A DNA stretch of 64,000 nt, taken from NCBI GenBank assembly GCA_019671005.1, contig CM033717.1, positions 75,375,850-75,439,849 of the forward strand. Direction: 5' to 3'. Source of the stretch: Hibiscus mutabilis (lineage: Eukaryota; Streptophyta; Magnoliopsida; Malvales; Malvaceae). This document shows positions 23,501 through 35,880 of the stretch, in pieces. Within the stretch, counting starts at the first letter, position 1, and each line of letters begins with the position of its first letter. A program made the translations under genes and the position numbers. The notes under the pieces were generated by a model, which was not told where the DNA came from, ran no database searches, and saw only the letters and a program-made list of their open reading frames with translations.

Positions 23501-25280
23501 GTCTGCTTTTGCACTTCTTCCTTTATCTTTAGTACCATTTCTGGCATTAGCCTTCTAAGTTTTTGCTGAACTAGTTTACACTTCGGCTTTATGGGCAGTT
23601 TATGTACCACTATGTCGGTATTCAATCCAGATATGTCTTGGTACGACCAGACGAAGACATCTTTAAATTTTCGTAGCAGATTAATCAACATTTGTTTAGC
23701 TTCTGGCGAGAAAGTTGTTCCTATTTTCACATCTCTTCTGATTTCATCAGTTCCCAAATTAAGAATCTCCAATTCTTCTTTATGGGGTAGGATCTGTTTA
23801 TCTTCTTTATCCTCCAACCTCAATAATTTTTCAGGGATTTCACATTCTGTTTCATCTTCCACCTTATTGATTTCCATTAGACACGCTAGCCGCTCAAGAT
23901 CTACTTTAGGATTACGTTCAGGATCATTCATGCTACCAACTGAAAGCCTACAAAGGAAATTATAGTGTATATATTTGAAAAATGTGAAAAAAGAGCAAGA
24001 AACATGTTTGCCATTTGTGAATCAGCATTGAAAGCATCTTTATTTAAATGAAATGACATAGTGGCCCTTTACAGATAACACTCTATACCTGCGGGCAAAG
24101 GTATAGAGTTGGTTCTTGATATTTACTCTGTTTTATTGGATAAAAGATCAAACTCCTCAATTGTCCAATTGTCGAGTTTTTCTCCAGGGAGACACAAACG
24201 AATTTTCTCCAGAAACCTCTCAGGTTGTGTTTCCTCAAAAATTCCTCCAATGAGAAGCCCTTCCAGCTCATTGCCAAAGATTTCCTCTCCGTGCATTCTC
24301 ACGGTCTCCAAATTGATCTCAATGAGCTGTTCCTCAACTATCTCAAACCCTCTAGACTTAAAGATACATGTAAAATCCACCAAAGACATGGGTTCGGGGG
24401 AGGCTTTAGATCCCAGCAGATGAGCTTTCCTCTGTTCTCATCTTCTCTTCAATTCTTTCAAACTATCCTTGACATTGGGCTTGAATCCTAACCCGAAATG
24501 ATCATTCTTCATAACCACCGATTTTGGACGTAAACACCCCTGAAGTCGCTTGCCTAAGCCTTTTCCTATTCTTGCACCTATTCCCAGTGTTTCTCGTACA
24601 GTAATCTTGGTGCAGTTTGATAACTTCAGTCGCGGGAAAGGTTTGCCTTCAGCAACGAATGTAGCATTTATAAACTCTAGTGCCCTGAAAGAACATTCAA
24701 GGGCGTTCTCGTTGGCTTCAATATAAGCTGTGTCAGTGATTATTGAGGCTATGATATCTTTCTTTGCCCCCACACTGACCAGCTTTCCTTCAATCACAAA
24801 TTTCAATATTTGATGTAGAGACGATGGTACTGCTCCGACCGAATGAATCCAGGGCCTTCCTAGCAAGCAATTATACGTGGGTCTTATATCCATCACCATA
24901 AAATCTACATTGTAGACTGTCGGTCCAATCATCAATGGCACTTCGATTTTTCTGAGCACCTCTCGAGTAGTATCATCAAAAACCTTTATTGTATTCTTAT
25001 ACACATTCATGTGTGATTCATCACTGTTGATTAAATTTTGCACCACCTTTTTGAATACCGTGCAAGTCTCAATCGTATATCCCGGTATCCCAGTATGAAA
25101 TTCACAATGAGCATCAGGCTTATAGCACTGTGGATAGGGAGGCTGCAGATGAGTTAAGTAATATGGCCTCACCAAATCCACTTCGTATAATTGAGGATAC
25201 AACTCAGCATAAGTCATGGTTATTGGTGTAAAATTCATTTTATCCTTCTTGCTTGATCCTTGCGCATTTCCTACCGCCAC
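20530..25280 (-). pseudogene. Tat element pol: protease, RT, RNase H, second RNase H, integrase (broken)
   Basis: Consecutive minus-strand blocks in several frames. Protease and linker 25280-24438 (IRPTYNCLLGRPWIH). Reverse transcriptase about 23930-22780, with RMCVDYRDLNKASPND, FSGYNQI, MPFGLKKAGATY and the catalytic FVDD at 23112-23123. RNase H about 22572-22273. A second, archaeal-type RNase H 22276 to about 21860 (YFDGAVNALG, NNMAEYEACVMGL, HREDNQMAGALA). Integrase about 21800-20802 (WGIDVIG, DYFTKWVEA, ITDNATNF, then ANKNIKKII). A weaker C-terminal stretch reaches about 20530. Frameshifts and stops at most block joins, including a stop between 21123 and 21122 in integrase, show that it is dead. 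Confidence 0.9.
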
Positions 25281-25333
25281 TCATGGCAAAGTAATAGTCA
25301 CATTCTTGGGAGCCTCATATGCACTTGTATTAT

Positions 25334-26389
25334 TCACCTCGTTGTCTTTCCTCTTGTAATTCTTTCGAGAGCTTTCCCGCTCTCAATCCTCCCACTTTTG
25401 ATCGCTGCTTCAATCAACTCTTCGATCATTACTATATCAACAAAATTTTGAGTAGCATTACTGATTAATCTTTCAAACAATGGTCCTTTCAAATTCTGTA
25501 CAAACATATGGACAACCTCATTTTCCATCAACGGAGGTTGAACCTGCGCTGCTACATCCCCCAATCTTTGAGCATACTTCCGAAGTGCCTCATTGTTTCT
25601 TTGTTCCATGCTCTGCAACATTACACGGCTAGGAACCATCTCTGTAACATGATTATAATGTATCACGAAAGCACCAGAAAGATCCTTCTATGAACAGATA
25701 TTTACACCGCTTAGCTGTGTGTACCATCGAGCAGCCGAACCGGTCAAACTATCCTGGAAGCAGTGTATCAACAGCTTTTCATCCTTCAAATGAGCAGCCA
25801 TCTTTCGACAGTACATCATGAGATGAGCTCTCGGGCATGTAGTTCCAACATACTTTTCAAAATCTAGCATTTTAAACTTCAGCGGGAGTATTAGGTCAGC
25901 CACCAAACCTATCTCAGCTACACCAGGTCCTATTTCATTTATCTTCTGCAATTCGAACAAACGATCTTCCAACACCTTACAACGTTCTTCATATTTCTTC
26001 TCAATCTCAGCACGAATTTTTTCTATCTCATTCAAGGTGTTTAAATCGGGGACATCATCATTACTCGTTAAATTTGCCCCAATGTTCACCGGATTGTTTG
26101 GCGTTGCTCCCGTCAAATTAATTTGGACCTTCTTCGCAGGCGGAGGTCCTTCAGGCGACACCCTTGCATGAGACATGGTTTCTGCTTGGTCATTTATTTC
26201 ATTGGAAGCGCCCTTAAGTATTTTAGCCTTTCCCAATTTATTTGATCCCAACAGTGTGGTCAGCTGATTGATTATCTCTCTTTGGGTCTGAGCAAAATAA
26301 TCTTTCATGGATTGCTCCATTCTGTCAAAATGGTTTTGTGTTTCTGCTCGATCATTTTCTAAGCTCGCAACTCGATCTTCAACAACCAT
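25334..26389 (-). pseudogene. Tat element gag (broken by a stop)
   Basis: N-terminal coiled coil (RMEQSMKDYFAQTQREI region), a middle part with a charged helix, then the retrotransposon gag core ending in LTGSAARWYTQL, an in-frame stop near 25688, and the remaining core (MEQRNNEALRKYAQRLGDVA, MFVQNLKG). A nucleocapsid zinc knuckle is not obvious. Position just before protease and pol fits gag. Confidence 0.85.
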
Positions 26390-26669
26390 AGTCTTTGAAT
26401 GTAATCGGGTTCCGTAAGAATACAGAATGATTACAGTCTATGAAATAAACTGTCATAAAACTTTCCTTTGTTAAACCAGAAACTTTGTAAAATAACTTTG
26501 ATGCGTAAATGCATGATTATGTAAATGCATGAATGTATGTATGCAAACCAGGCATCAAGTTTTAAGAAACAGTCTTTAGAAACATTCATTCATTAAAAGG
26601 TTCAAATACGGGAAATAAAATAACTTATTCTATAGGAAACTAATAGCCCTAATTCCTAAGTTGGTCAAC

Positions 26670-28743
26670 TTATAGCAAACGCGCAATGACCTCTCCATAC
26701 TCCAGCTCAACGTTTGGTTGCTTCAACAGAGTCGTAGCTTGCCTTGAGAGTATATGCACATATGAAGCTATACTCCTAACTTGTTCCTTGAAATTCACCA
26801 GCTCATTATTTTGGTTCTGGACAGTGCGTTGCGCAGCTTCGTATTTGGTCTTCCATATCCCACTGTCTTGATATAGCACTCATTCATAGCTTGCAAGTTT
26901 TCCCTTCAATGATTGCACTTCATTTTCCAACTTCGATATCCTTTTCTGTAATCCTTCATTCTCGCTCTCCATCTGAACCCTATCTTCATTGTGATACCTT
27001 GTCACTAATTCCTCTAGCTGTGTCACCTGTCTTGTCAGATCAAAATTCTTGGCTTGCTCCTCTTCTATCTTCTTCTTTGCCTTGTTAATTGCTTCCTTAC
27101 TTTCTCGAGATTTCTTATTGTACAGCTTCTCATAATCATTTTGTTCATTCGTCATGCTTTCCAACTTCACTGATAAGACTCGCATTGTCTTGCTCGTTCC
27201 TCATTTTTGCTTAGCTTTATAATCATTATGAATCTCTTGCAATTCTTTCAAATCTTGGTTAATCTTCTTATTTTGTGCAATCAACTTCTTTCTTGCCCTT
27301 CATGAATAGTCACTTGGTACTTTGCCATTGTTAACTTCTCTGTAAGGTCACTGATCCCCTTCTCATATTTCTTTAAATCTAATTCCTGATCATCCTTGAG
27401 TTTCTCCAGTGCTGATGGTGCTTCTGTAACTGATCGAGCAGATGGTCCTACATTCTCTGGCACTTTCTGAAATGTTGTATCATTTACCCTTTGCACTCTC
27501 CACTCCTCATATCCCGTTATTATTTCCAGCTCTTGATATGGCTGAACTCTTGTTGATTTTTCCCATGTCTTCCCCGTTTGCATTACAATTCCTTTGTAAT
27601 CATTAGTCTTGTGGGCATACTCGAATTTGACCATTCCCGCTGTAGCCGGTATGAATTCCCTCGAACCAAATTATCTTGACACTAGCAAATGATAATAAGC
27701 TGTTCCTCCACAAATTCCAGGTAATGGGACCCAATCCCTATCCCCACATCTGTACAAGAATGACATCCATTTGTGCAACCAGGGTGCCCTTCATACAACA
27801 TCAGTATCTTTTAAGTTCTTAAAACATTCATCCCACTGTTTCTTATCCTTTATCTCTAAAGGACAACCCGCCATATATTCTTCTATCGGTGAATAAGAGG
27901 TAAGATACCTTGCAGCTCTATACGGTGCGTCCCACTGGTAACCTCTGAACCAGATCTCCAATACCTGTGCACACCCCCAAAACCTTCTTTCTCCCATTTT
28001 CTTGCATGCAGTCAATGACCTATATGTCCCGGTTAAAATAGCAGGAACCAGTTTTACACCTTTTTTAGTCGCTCAAATAACCCTACAGTTGATGGGTCTA
28101 CGTGCTCTGGAGTTCTTGGGAATATAACTAGCCTATATATGCACAGAACATATAAACTTCTTGCTCTGGCTGGTTCATCTCCACTTAAAATTATCAATTC
28201 TTTCAAGACTCTCCAATTTACTCGTTGTTTGTCCTTATTCTGATCCGTGCTGTCACTGTAAACAATTTTTGTATCCCACAATTCCTTTGCCTTTCCAGTG
28301 ATCAGCGCTAACTTCTTTTTAAAACCTGAATTGTTTCCAGGCCTTGTGTATATCTTGTCACTATGAATGGTTGAACAATTTACCAGTACTTCATATTCTT
28401 CAAGAGTGGGTGTCATATCAACTTGGCCGAAAGTGAAACAATTGTATGCGGGATTCTAGAATTGTGAAATGGCTCTGAGCAATTGTTGGTCCACTTTAAC
28501 ACTTAGCAATAAAGCTATGTCTCCAAATTCCTTCTTAAATGCTTCTTTCATTTCACTTCCCCATTGGTCCCATATTTCCTTAGCTTCTTGCAGACAAGCA
28601 TTTTGGATGGTGTTTAGCTTACATTGTCCCTTCATTCGTGACGCATCACCTATGCGCAAACTGTCTCCCTTCTCATGTCGGGTCTATTCTAACCATGTCC
28701 AAACTGCAGTGTTATCCTCCCCAATCTTGATCCCTCTAGACAT
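26670..28743 (-). pseudogene. Extra ORF1 upstream of gag, typical of Tat/Ogre elements (broken)
   Basis: Starts at an ATG at 28743 (MSRGIKIGEDNTAVWTWLE, then a stop) and continues through blocks 28659-28456, 28416-28054, 28015-27791, 27634-27281, 27185-26880 and 26879-26670 in shifting frames. The N-terminal half is a plant-transposon globular domain (DUF7745 or plant-mobile-domain-like by memory, with YEVLVNCSTIH and RVNWRVLKEL). The C-terminal half is a long coiled coil (repeated E/K-rich heptads at 27185-26880). Function in the element is unknown; its location before gag is diagnostic of the lineage. Confidence 0.8.
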
Positions 28744-29382
28744 TTTGAATACTTCTAATTAACTGTTTCTTAAACTGATGCCAAAATAAATGCAACAATG
28801 ACATGGTTTATCGAAAACAAAAACCAAAAAGAAACGTGTGTCAGTAATGGTGAATTAATGCAAAAAACAAGTAAGCAAACATTATCATATAACAAAAAAA
28901 AGTATTTAGCAAGGAAAATAACCAAAGAAATATATTTAAACTGGCAGCACTGTCATAGGTTCCTGTATGGCTCTAGTGGGGTAGGTTTTCTAAAACAGCA
29001 TATGGGCTTGGTTCTAGACTCTGGGTTCTCGAACTGTCGTTACTGTCTACTGTGTTAGTAAGACATCGATTCGGTAGTATAGGTCCCTTACAACGGAGGC
29101 GCGGGCCCCACGACGCATAAGATTAGTATACCGGAAGAAGACAAAGATCCGAACTCGGAGCTAGAGAGCATCACGTCGAATAATGTCTTCTTTCCACTTA
29201 AGGGTGAAAATCTCGGGTCGAGGGCTTATGCATGAATGACATATATATCATACACAAAAACTACCCCCATTTTTCCTGAAAATTCATCTAACAGTTCTCC
29301 TAAGAAATTAAATTCATACTATTGCTCAAAATGCCAAAATGCCACATGGAATTAATTAATTAGGCCTGACTCTCTCTTTTTC

Positions 29383-29401
29383 GTCCCCAGCGGAGTCGCC
29401 A
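29383..29401 (-). other. Primer binding site of the Tat element
   Basis: On the minus strand TGGCGACTCCGCTGGGGAC lies 3 nt inside the 5' LTR. It begins with TGG, as expected for pairing to a tRNA CCA end. From memory this fits the tRNA-Arg type used by Ogre-like elements; the tRNA identity should be confirmed. Confidence 0.75.
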
Positions 29402-29404
29402 AGC

Positions 29405-32035
29405 TGCCGTAACTTTTTTTTACGACCGAAAAAAGAAAAGGGTATATGAAAATAGATTGGCGATCGATTGTTTTGAAAATCGATATTTTTGTTCATTTGT
29501 ATTCACTTAATTTTGAAATTAGGCTTTTTCACGTTAAAACCTTTATCTAATTTCAAAAAAATGATTTGGAGTCGCCACCGGTCACTTTGGTGGACCGGAC
29601 ACCATAAAAACAACCAGAAATTTATTTTGAAACGATTTGGGTTCGGGAGTCGATTACGTGTAGGGAATGATTAGCCCCCCCCCACAAACGCCCGTTGTCG
29701 ATACCTTTTTAATTCCATGTAGCATTTTGGCATTTTCAAGTAATAAAATGAATTTAATTTGATCATTAATTACTAATTGAATTTCTTTCCGAATGGGGAT
29801 ATCTTTTTGTAAGAAAATACATTTTAAACGAATATGAAATTTTGAAGTATCCAATTACGTTAGGAAACTTCAATTCATACTCAAAGATGTATCTCAACAC
29901 AAAAGGTTTAAATGCATGACAAATTATTTTGTAGTCAAGTTTAAGTAAAAACCTAATTAAGGCTTCAATTTATTTAATTGATTAGAATCCTATGAATATT
30001 ATTAATTTTTGAACTTATGTGATAACACCCAAATAATTGGGCACTATCCATATTAGGCCCAAAAATAACAACATTCTTACTATTAATGATGCTAATTACT
30101 TAATCCTAATTTGAATTTAAGTGAACTAACTATCAACTATATGTGATACTAATCAACTTAGGGCATTAAAGTAATAATTTAATATTCATTCATTTTCTAC
30201 AATGATCTTCCTCTTCAATTTCAAGTTATTCAAGATTGAGAACCTAATTTTAGGGTTCTAATTATTCTAAGTGTATTTAAGGTTTTCTAAACAAATATAC
30301 TATGTGATTATTTAAAAAAAACATGCATCATACAAACAATTAAATTAAAAGCTATTAAAATAAAGAAATTAAACTGTCATGGACTAAATTGAATTAAATT
30401 GGTAATTAAAGAGCTGAATTACAAGGCATTGGGTGACTAAAATGTAAAACGGGACAAATTGGAGAGCCCAAATCTAAACCTATTAAAAATTTGGTTCAAA
30501 AACCAGTCTAAACCAAATCGAACCGGCCGGTTTAAACCCCAAACGGCTCGAACCGTTATAATCAGGTCTTGAGTCAGGCCGCAGCCCCGTATCCATGCCC
30601 GTTTAAAAACACGTGGGCTTTATTTAACCCGATTCTCAAAACGACGTCGTTCCAACTCAGTATAAAAGGGGGTGAACTGAGTTGGACCGGTCATTTGTTT
30701 TATAACCGCTCTCTCTCTTCTCTCTCTCTCCCCCTCAGACTCTCTCAACTCAAATACAAAAAACCCAGAAATAATCCCTCATTTTCGATCAAAACCCTCA
30801 CCTTCAAACTTGTTCTTCATCTTTTGCTTTGTTCAATCCACAGAAACACAAAACACCTCCCTTTTCCTATTTTTCCTAGATCAAACCCACTATTCTCTTA
30901 AGAACTCAACCCCAGTTCTTCCTACCTTCATAGCTTCAATCTTCAACCACCATTAAACTCTAGCCCCGACCTATTTCTCGGCCGCCGGAGGCGATGCCGA
31001 CCACTGGTCGTCGTCTCCGGTCATCCCTTCCGATAAACCTTTTTCCTCCGACTACCGTCTGGTCTAACTCTAATCACCCCTAACCTTATTTCGGTCGCCG
31101 TGTTCCGCCGCCATAGCGATTTCCAGCCACCACAAAAAACCCTATTTTCCCCTTTTTTAGAGCATAAACCATAATCTAACCCCAGATTCATCAAAATCGG
31201 CCCCTTTCTCCCATTCCTAAACTATCTACCCAAAACCAGTAGTCCAATCTCCTATCATTTTCAACTCCGCCATGGATCTTACCTCTCATTCAACTCCAAT
31301 CTCGACTCCAGCGATACTCTCAGCAACAGAAATTCAAGATAAGTGTCTGAAATCCTTTTTAAATTCTGTTTTCATTTCCATTTTTTAGATCTAGTGTTTT
31401 TAGGCTACTGACTTTAGATTTAGGATATGTTTATGCTTAGAACACTCCTATTACTGCTTTGAATGATCGAGGCCAGGATTTAGTTGTTTTTGTTTGTTTT
31501 AGTGCATGAAAATAAAGAACAAAGGTGGAAATATACCTCTGAGTGTATATCAATAGCTCCGGCGAACCTCTGGCGGTGAAGCAGCTACTTCGATCGTCTT
31601 TTTCGAGCTCCCCTTCCTTTCAGTTAGTCACTTCGACTTCTCTCTCTCCTTTCAATTATTGCACGATCATTAATTGTTTCTGAGTTTCTCTCTCCCCTTT
31701 ATAGCAAGTGATGTGGCTAACGTCAGATATGCCCTTAATCCATGTGCCAGGGTTGTGGACCAATCCAGTGGTGCCACGTGGTCAAATTTGGCGGGCTCAA
31801 GAAACACATTATTTATTTGAAAACAGATAATGGGTTGTAAAGTTTGTAATTGAGCCTTTCGGATTTGTAGAGGCAAATTTAATGTAATATGGACTACTTG
31901 TGGACTGTTTTATTTAATATAGTCATTGAAGAATTATTTTTATTTAATAGACTATTTTATTACTTAGTATTATTTGGCCGTATGTATAGTGAATTATATA
32001 TGTAAGAGAAAGCCGAACAAAATTTGGGTATTACA
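29405..32035 (-). repeat. 5' LTR of the Tat element (2,631 bp)
   Basis: Begins TGTAATACCC and ends GGCA on the minus strand. Contains a block (30692-31245) missing from the 3' LTR. That block follows a plus-strand TATAAAAGG box at 30661-30669 and is CT-rich like a gene leader, but in the sense opposite to the element's coding. Confidence 0.92.
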
Positions 32036-32040
32036 CATAC
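32036..32040. repeat. Target site duplication CATAC (right copy)
   Basis: Identical to 16625-16629. Confidence 0.9.
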
Positions 32041-32166
32041 TTATAACTTAATCCACATATTTAATATGAATATGCTCTACATCAAATTTGAATGAGCAAT
32101 TAATGTCCAAAATAAAAATACTTAAATAGATTATCAATACTTATTTAATACATAAGCAAATAACCA

Positions 32167-32270
32167 GAGTTTGTCCAAATAGTAAGCAGTTTGGTATCGC
32201 TTAAGCAGACATTGAATTCAAGACTTTGTGTATGCAGAAAAATACCGCCGGGAGACTCACCCACCAGACG
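32167..32270 (+). repeat. SINE-like repeat, family 3, copy 1
   Basis: The words AGTAAGCAG, TTxxTATCxCTTAA, TTxAxTTCAA, TTxTGTATG and CGxCGGGAxAxTCAC(C/T)CAC occur in the same order at 43545-43640. That copy starts TTGGTCCAAGCGG, an A-box-like sequence, so the family is probably tRNA-derived. Confidence 0.5.
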
Positions 32271-32639
32271 ATGCAAAGAACTTTATTGATATATTACTAA
32301 TATTTAGGTCATAGTTTGAGATTGTACGATAGTTTTATATTTTTATGCTTAGACTGAGCTTTCATGGTGGAATCTTCTAACAATGCGAGCTATTAACTTC
32401 ATCTGATATGCGTTGTTCTTGAAATGGTGAACTTCAAACTGTGCTATTATAACGATCATGTGACTAAACTGGGCATTAATTATAGCCAACCAAAGCCTTG
32501 AGAAAGCATCAACTATAGTATTTGCGGACGTTGTGACTGTTGTGGCATGATTTTCTCTGAAAAACAACTATAATCTTAAATGCGATTGCGGTTTACGGTG
32601 TCGTGGGACCTCTAAAACCGTTACGATGCGGCCGTTAAG

Positions 32640-33374
32640 TTAAACCAGCGAGTTCTTGTTAAGATCGATCTTGGGGACACAGCTAGTTGTTCTGGCAATC
32701 TTGATCTTTGAGGCTACCGAATTGTTGGAACCTCGTCGACTCTCGTTGCTTCTTTTAGCAATATCCCTCATCGCATAGGTAAGAGACAGTTTGGGGTTGA
32801 GCCGCGTGGTTCTGTTGAAGCTCTGGCAAAACTCCCTGTGGGAACTCACTGCGTCCTCCATGGCCGCCGCCATGGGAGCTGCGTTTAACCTCTCTTTTAC
32901 AGCCTCGGAGCACAGCCCGCAAACCCATTTCCCGCCATGCCCACCCTTCACTCTTGTGATGTAGTCTGCGGTGCAGTCCTCTTTGAGTCCGCAGCATTCG
33001 CATTCGGCTTGCGTCACTTCATCTTCTTCAACTATCGTTGAAGTTGAAGATTCTAATGCCATATATGTATACTTCTCGATTTCCCAAGATACATCGGATA
33101 CCACCTTCCGGAGAGGCCTTTGGTAGTTGTTCTATAGAAAATTATGACACAAATTAGGGTTTTGAATCAGTGTTGAATAAATGTATATATATGAATGACC
33201 GAGGGGTGCTAGGGCAATCGCAACCTGAAATTTTTAAATTCTCGTATATTTTATAAGTTTACTTTGTATTTTATATTGATGACTTAATCTCGCACCATTA
33301 GAACTTTAAATTTCCATATAATTTTATTAAGTATAAAAGCTCGCATTACCCATAACATAAAATTTTACTTTTGT

Positions 33375-33430
<56 letters not shown>

Positions 33431-33869
33431 TACACATTTCACATCTCACCTTAAGTCGAAAACTCGACCTAATCGTCTCAAATTCAAATCTCGCAATGCT
33501 GGAATTTTAATTTTTTATGTAATTTTACTAAGTATAAAAGTTCTCTCCCGTAACATAAATTTTTGCACTTGTCCCTATGTATATATAAAACTTAGTACAC
33601 ATTTCATCTCACCTTAAGTCGAAAATTGGACTTGGTCATCTCAAATTCAAATATTAGTATGACCTTAACCTAAAAGATTCGACTAATTTAAACTCAAATA
33701 ACTTAAATATGAAATGACTCGAACCCACAATAACCCAAACTCAAATGACTCAACAAAATTAACTTGAAAGTTTCAAAACCTTTATTAATTCGATCTAGAT
33801 TGACAAATCTAATAAGAAGTAAAAGAAGCAATATATAAATATATATATAATTGGAATATAACATACCAT
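32640..33869 (-). CDS. DUF1677 family protein
   Basis: Plant-specific small protein of unknown function with a Cys-rich, probably zinc-binding core. Two exons: 33867-33869 (just the ATG) and 33131-32640, intron 33132-33866 (GT-AG). The joined frame gives 164 residues. The core CECCGLKEDCTADYI, then GKWVCGLCSEAVKE, carries the family's conserved cysteines; a serine/basic-rich C-terminal tail follows (ARTTSCVPKID). The upstream segment LRKVVSDVSWEIEKY matches the usual N-terminal motif of the family, which supports the spliced start. Without the first exon, translation would have to begin at ATG 33062 and lose this motif. A TATA box sits about 95 bp upstream of the ATG on the same strand. Confidence 0.85.
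33378..33427. repeat. (TA)n microsatellite in the DUF1677 intron
   Basis: Twenty-five uninterrupted TA units inside intron 33132-33866. Confidence 0.95.
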
Positions 33870-33963
33870 GATTGAGAAGGGATTGAATGAATCTTTGAGG
33901 GACTAGAAACTTTAATCAAAATGAGAGAACAAAAACAATGAGTTGAGTTTTGAAATGGAAGAC

Positions 33964-33971
33964 TATATATA
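33964..33971 (-). promoter_or_regulatory. TATA box of the DUF1677 gene
   Basis: TATATATA on the minus strand, about 95 bp before the ATG at 33869, followed by a TC-rich leader-like sequence. Confidence 0.6.
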
Positions 33972-34429
33972 AAGACTGCAGCCGTTCAAGACTACACTTT
34001 ACAGTTAGAAATATCTGCAATCTAACCTAATTTTCATTTTTTAATGGATTTTGAGGATCACCTTTGCATTATCATATGAAATATTAATTAGCAAATTGTA
34101 CCACTAGCAGGGAAATGGTGTGCCGAGATTTGGAAAGGGAAGATAGCGACGGTAGGTGTTATAAATGGGGAAATTAAAGAGTAGATGCACGAAGAGGAAA
34201 GGCATGCATTATAAAAATATAAAGATGGGCGATCCATGTGTGTTCGCCTGCTAGAAGAAAGCAAGGAATTTCGGAAGCCCGTGCATGGTCCATGCACACT
34301 CGTGAGGGATTCACGAGCACCCTTCGCTGTCTAATTTATGTATTTTGCCATTCGGTTCAATGTTTGCAATGGTTTTTTGTTGTGCAGAGAGGCGTGGAAC
34401 CTTTCCATCCATCAATTTTTTTAATAGGC

Positions 34430-34730
34430 TAAGGGGGTATTTGCCTTCGAGTTCGACCAAAATTCAATTTAGCTCCTCGTCGTAAAATGCAAACAATTAG
34501 GCCTTTCAGTTCGCAAATTGCATCAAATTAACTCTCTGACCAACGTTGATCGTCATCATCACATGTATAATGTCACGTCATCATCATTGACTGTCACGTC
34601 AATATCATAAACCGCCACATCAATACTGTAACGATTAAGGTCGGTCAAGAGAGTCCAATTGAGTGCGTTTTCAGCAAGAGGCTGAATTGATTTTTGGGGT
34701 CAAACTTAGGTGCAAAAATTACCTCTTTAA
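34430..34730. mobile_element. MITE with long imperfect inverted ends
   Basis: The left part (GGGGGTATTTGCCTTCGAGT, AAATTCAATTTAGC) is inverted on the right (GCTGAATTGATTTTTGGGGT, TTAGGTGCAAAAATTACC). The middle repeats ATCATCATCAC and GTCACGTCA. I could not read a clear target duplication. Confidence 0.6.
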
Positions 34731-34956
34731 CTTTTTTATATTAATCAAAATCGAATATAATTATGATTATAACTATAAAATTTAAGATTTCATGAAAAAT
34801 TTTAACAATTTCGAGAGAATCGGAATATAATGTAAAGTTTTTAAAATATTAAGATTGTCAAGACTTTTAACACTCGTTATCATCTGCCTCTGCAACAAGT
34901 TAGTATATGTTTCCAAGTGTAAATGGATAAGAGATAGATCAGTGAAGGGAAGTTAG

Positions 34957-34969
34957 ATTATTATTATTA

Positions 34970-35008
<39 letters not shown>
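34957..35008. repeat. (TTA)n microsatellite
   Basis: Nearly perfect ATT/TTA trinucleotide run with one TTG interruption. Confidence 0.9.
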
Positions 35009-35009
<1 letters not shown>

Positions 35010-35630
35010 AAATAAACATAAAAGTAAAGGGATGGAGTGATTTGCATGCAAATCATGAGAATAGAGGCTTGTTAAAATGGTCCACATCCTAGCTAGCTAG
35101 TAACCCTAGGAATACAAATTGCAAAGAAGATAGAACAAAAAGGACATTAAAAAAAAGAAACCCTTCTTCTCTCGTGCTTCTGCTAATGTATGTGTATATA
35201 TGCATTGCATGATTTTACTGCATTTTTTATTTTGAACTGAACTTTCAATGTTTGAGATGTGATTCATTTGTAATTCTTTTATTATTGAATATAATAAAAA
35301 AATCTAATAAAAGTTATATACTTATATACATGAAAATATATAATATAATATACGAATTTTTATTTTGTATGATTGTAAACATAAATCAAAATTTTCATGT
35401 ATACAATTGTATAAAATCAATTTTCAATAATTATATTATACGTTTGACCAAAATTAATTAGCAAATTTAAGATTTATTGTTAAATTTGGCCGTATGAAAT
35501 TATGGTTAATAATATTTATTTTTGTGGTAGTTTGACATTCGTATAGCGATTATCACGATGCAGGTCTCTGATTAGAAAGGTTAATTGTTAATGTTTTCAT
35601 AACTATTAACGAGCAATCTGCAAGATTAAT
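35009..35630. other. Intergenic DNA, no gene seen
   Basis: AT-rich with only chance frames. Confidence 0.4.
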
Positions 35631-35880
35631 TGTTGCTCACCTCTCTTATATGTTACGATAAACAAAAGAATCAGGGAACAAAGAATGAAAAAAGAGAAGA
35701 TGAAAGAAAAGTAAACTCTGAAACCCTAAAGAATTCTGATAGGAAAACTAAAGAAGAAGACGAAAGAATGATAGCCAAACACAATATCAAGATTATTGGA
35801 CCTTTTGTAGAAACCCATGGTCTATCTCTAACCGTTTAACAATCCATAACAAATAACCAACAAGTAACCAATCTGTAACA
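35631..35880 (-). repeat. Candidate 3' LTR of the Ty1/copia remnant
   Basis: A 250-bp stretch starting TGTTGC and ending GTAACA (inverted TGTTAC...GCAACA), just beyond the end of the copia RNase H frame where the 3' LTR should lie. No second copy is present and no target duplication is visible, so the borders are tentative. Confidence 0.4.

Larger units (their letters stand above)
16630..32035 (-). mobile_element. Ty3/gypsy LTR retrotransposon, Tat/Ogre-like, complete but coding-dead
   Basis: 15,406 bp on the minus strand, bounded by a perfect CATAC duplication. Order in element direction: 5' LTR 29405-32035, primer binding site 29383-29401, extra ORF1 28743-26670, gag 26389-25334, protease, reverse transcriptase, RNase H, a second RNase H and integrase down to about 20530, a repeat-rich untranslated region, purine tract 18824-18836, 3' LTR 16630-18823. 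The ORF1 before gag, the second RNase H, the very long LTRs and the tandem repeats after pol are traits of the Tat lineage, which includes Ogre. Every coding block carries stops or frameshifts, so it is not autonomous. The LTRs differ by scattered substitutions and two large indels, so the insertion is not recent. Confidence 0.93.

Noticed and set aside
24109..24491. Plus-strand ORFs opposite the Tat pol region
   Set aside because: Antisense to the protease/RT region of the element; translations show no known family.
33063..33104. DUF1677 start at GTG 33104 or ATG 33062
   Set aside because: GTG is not a normal plant start, and ATG 33062 drops the conserved SDVSWE motif. Splicing to ATG 33869 keeps it in frame.
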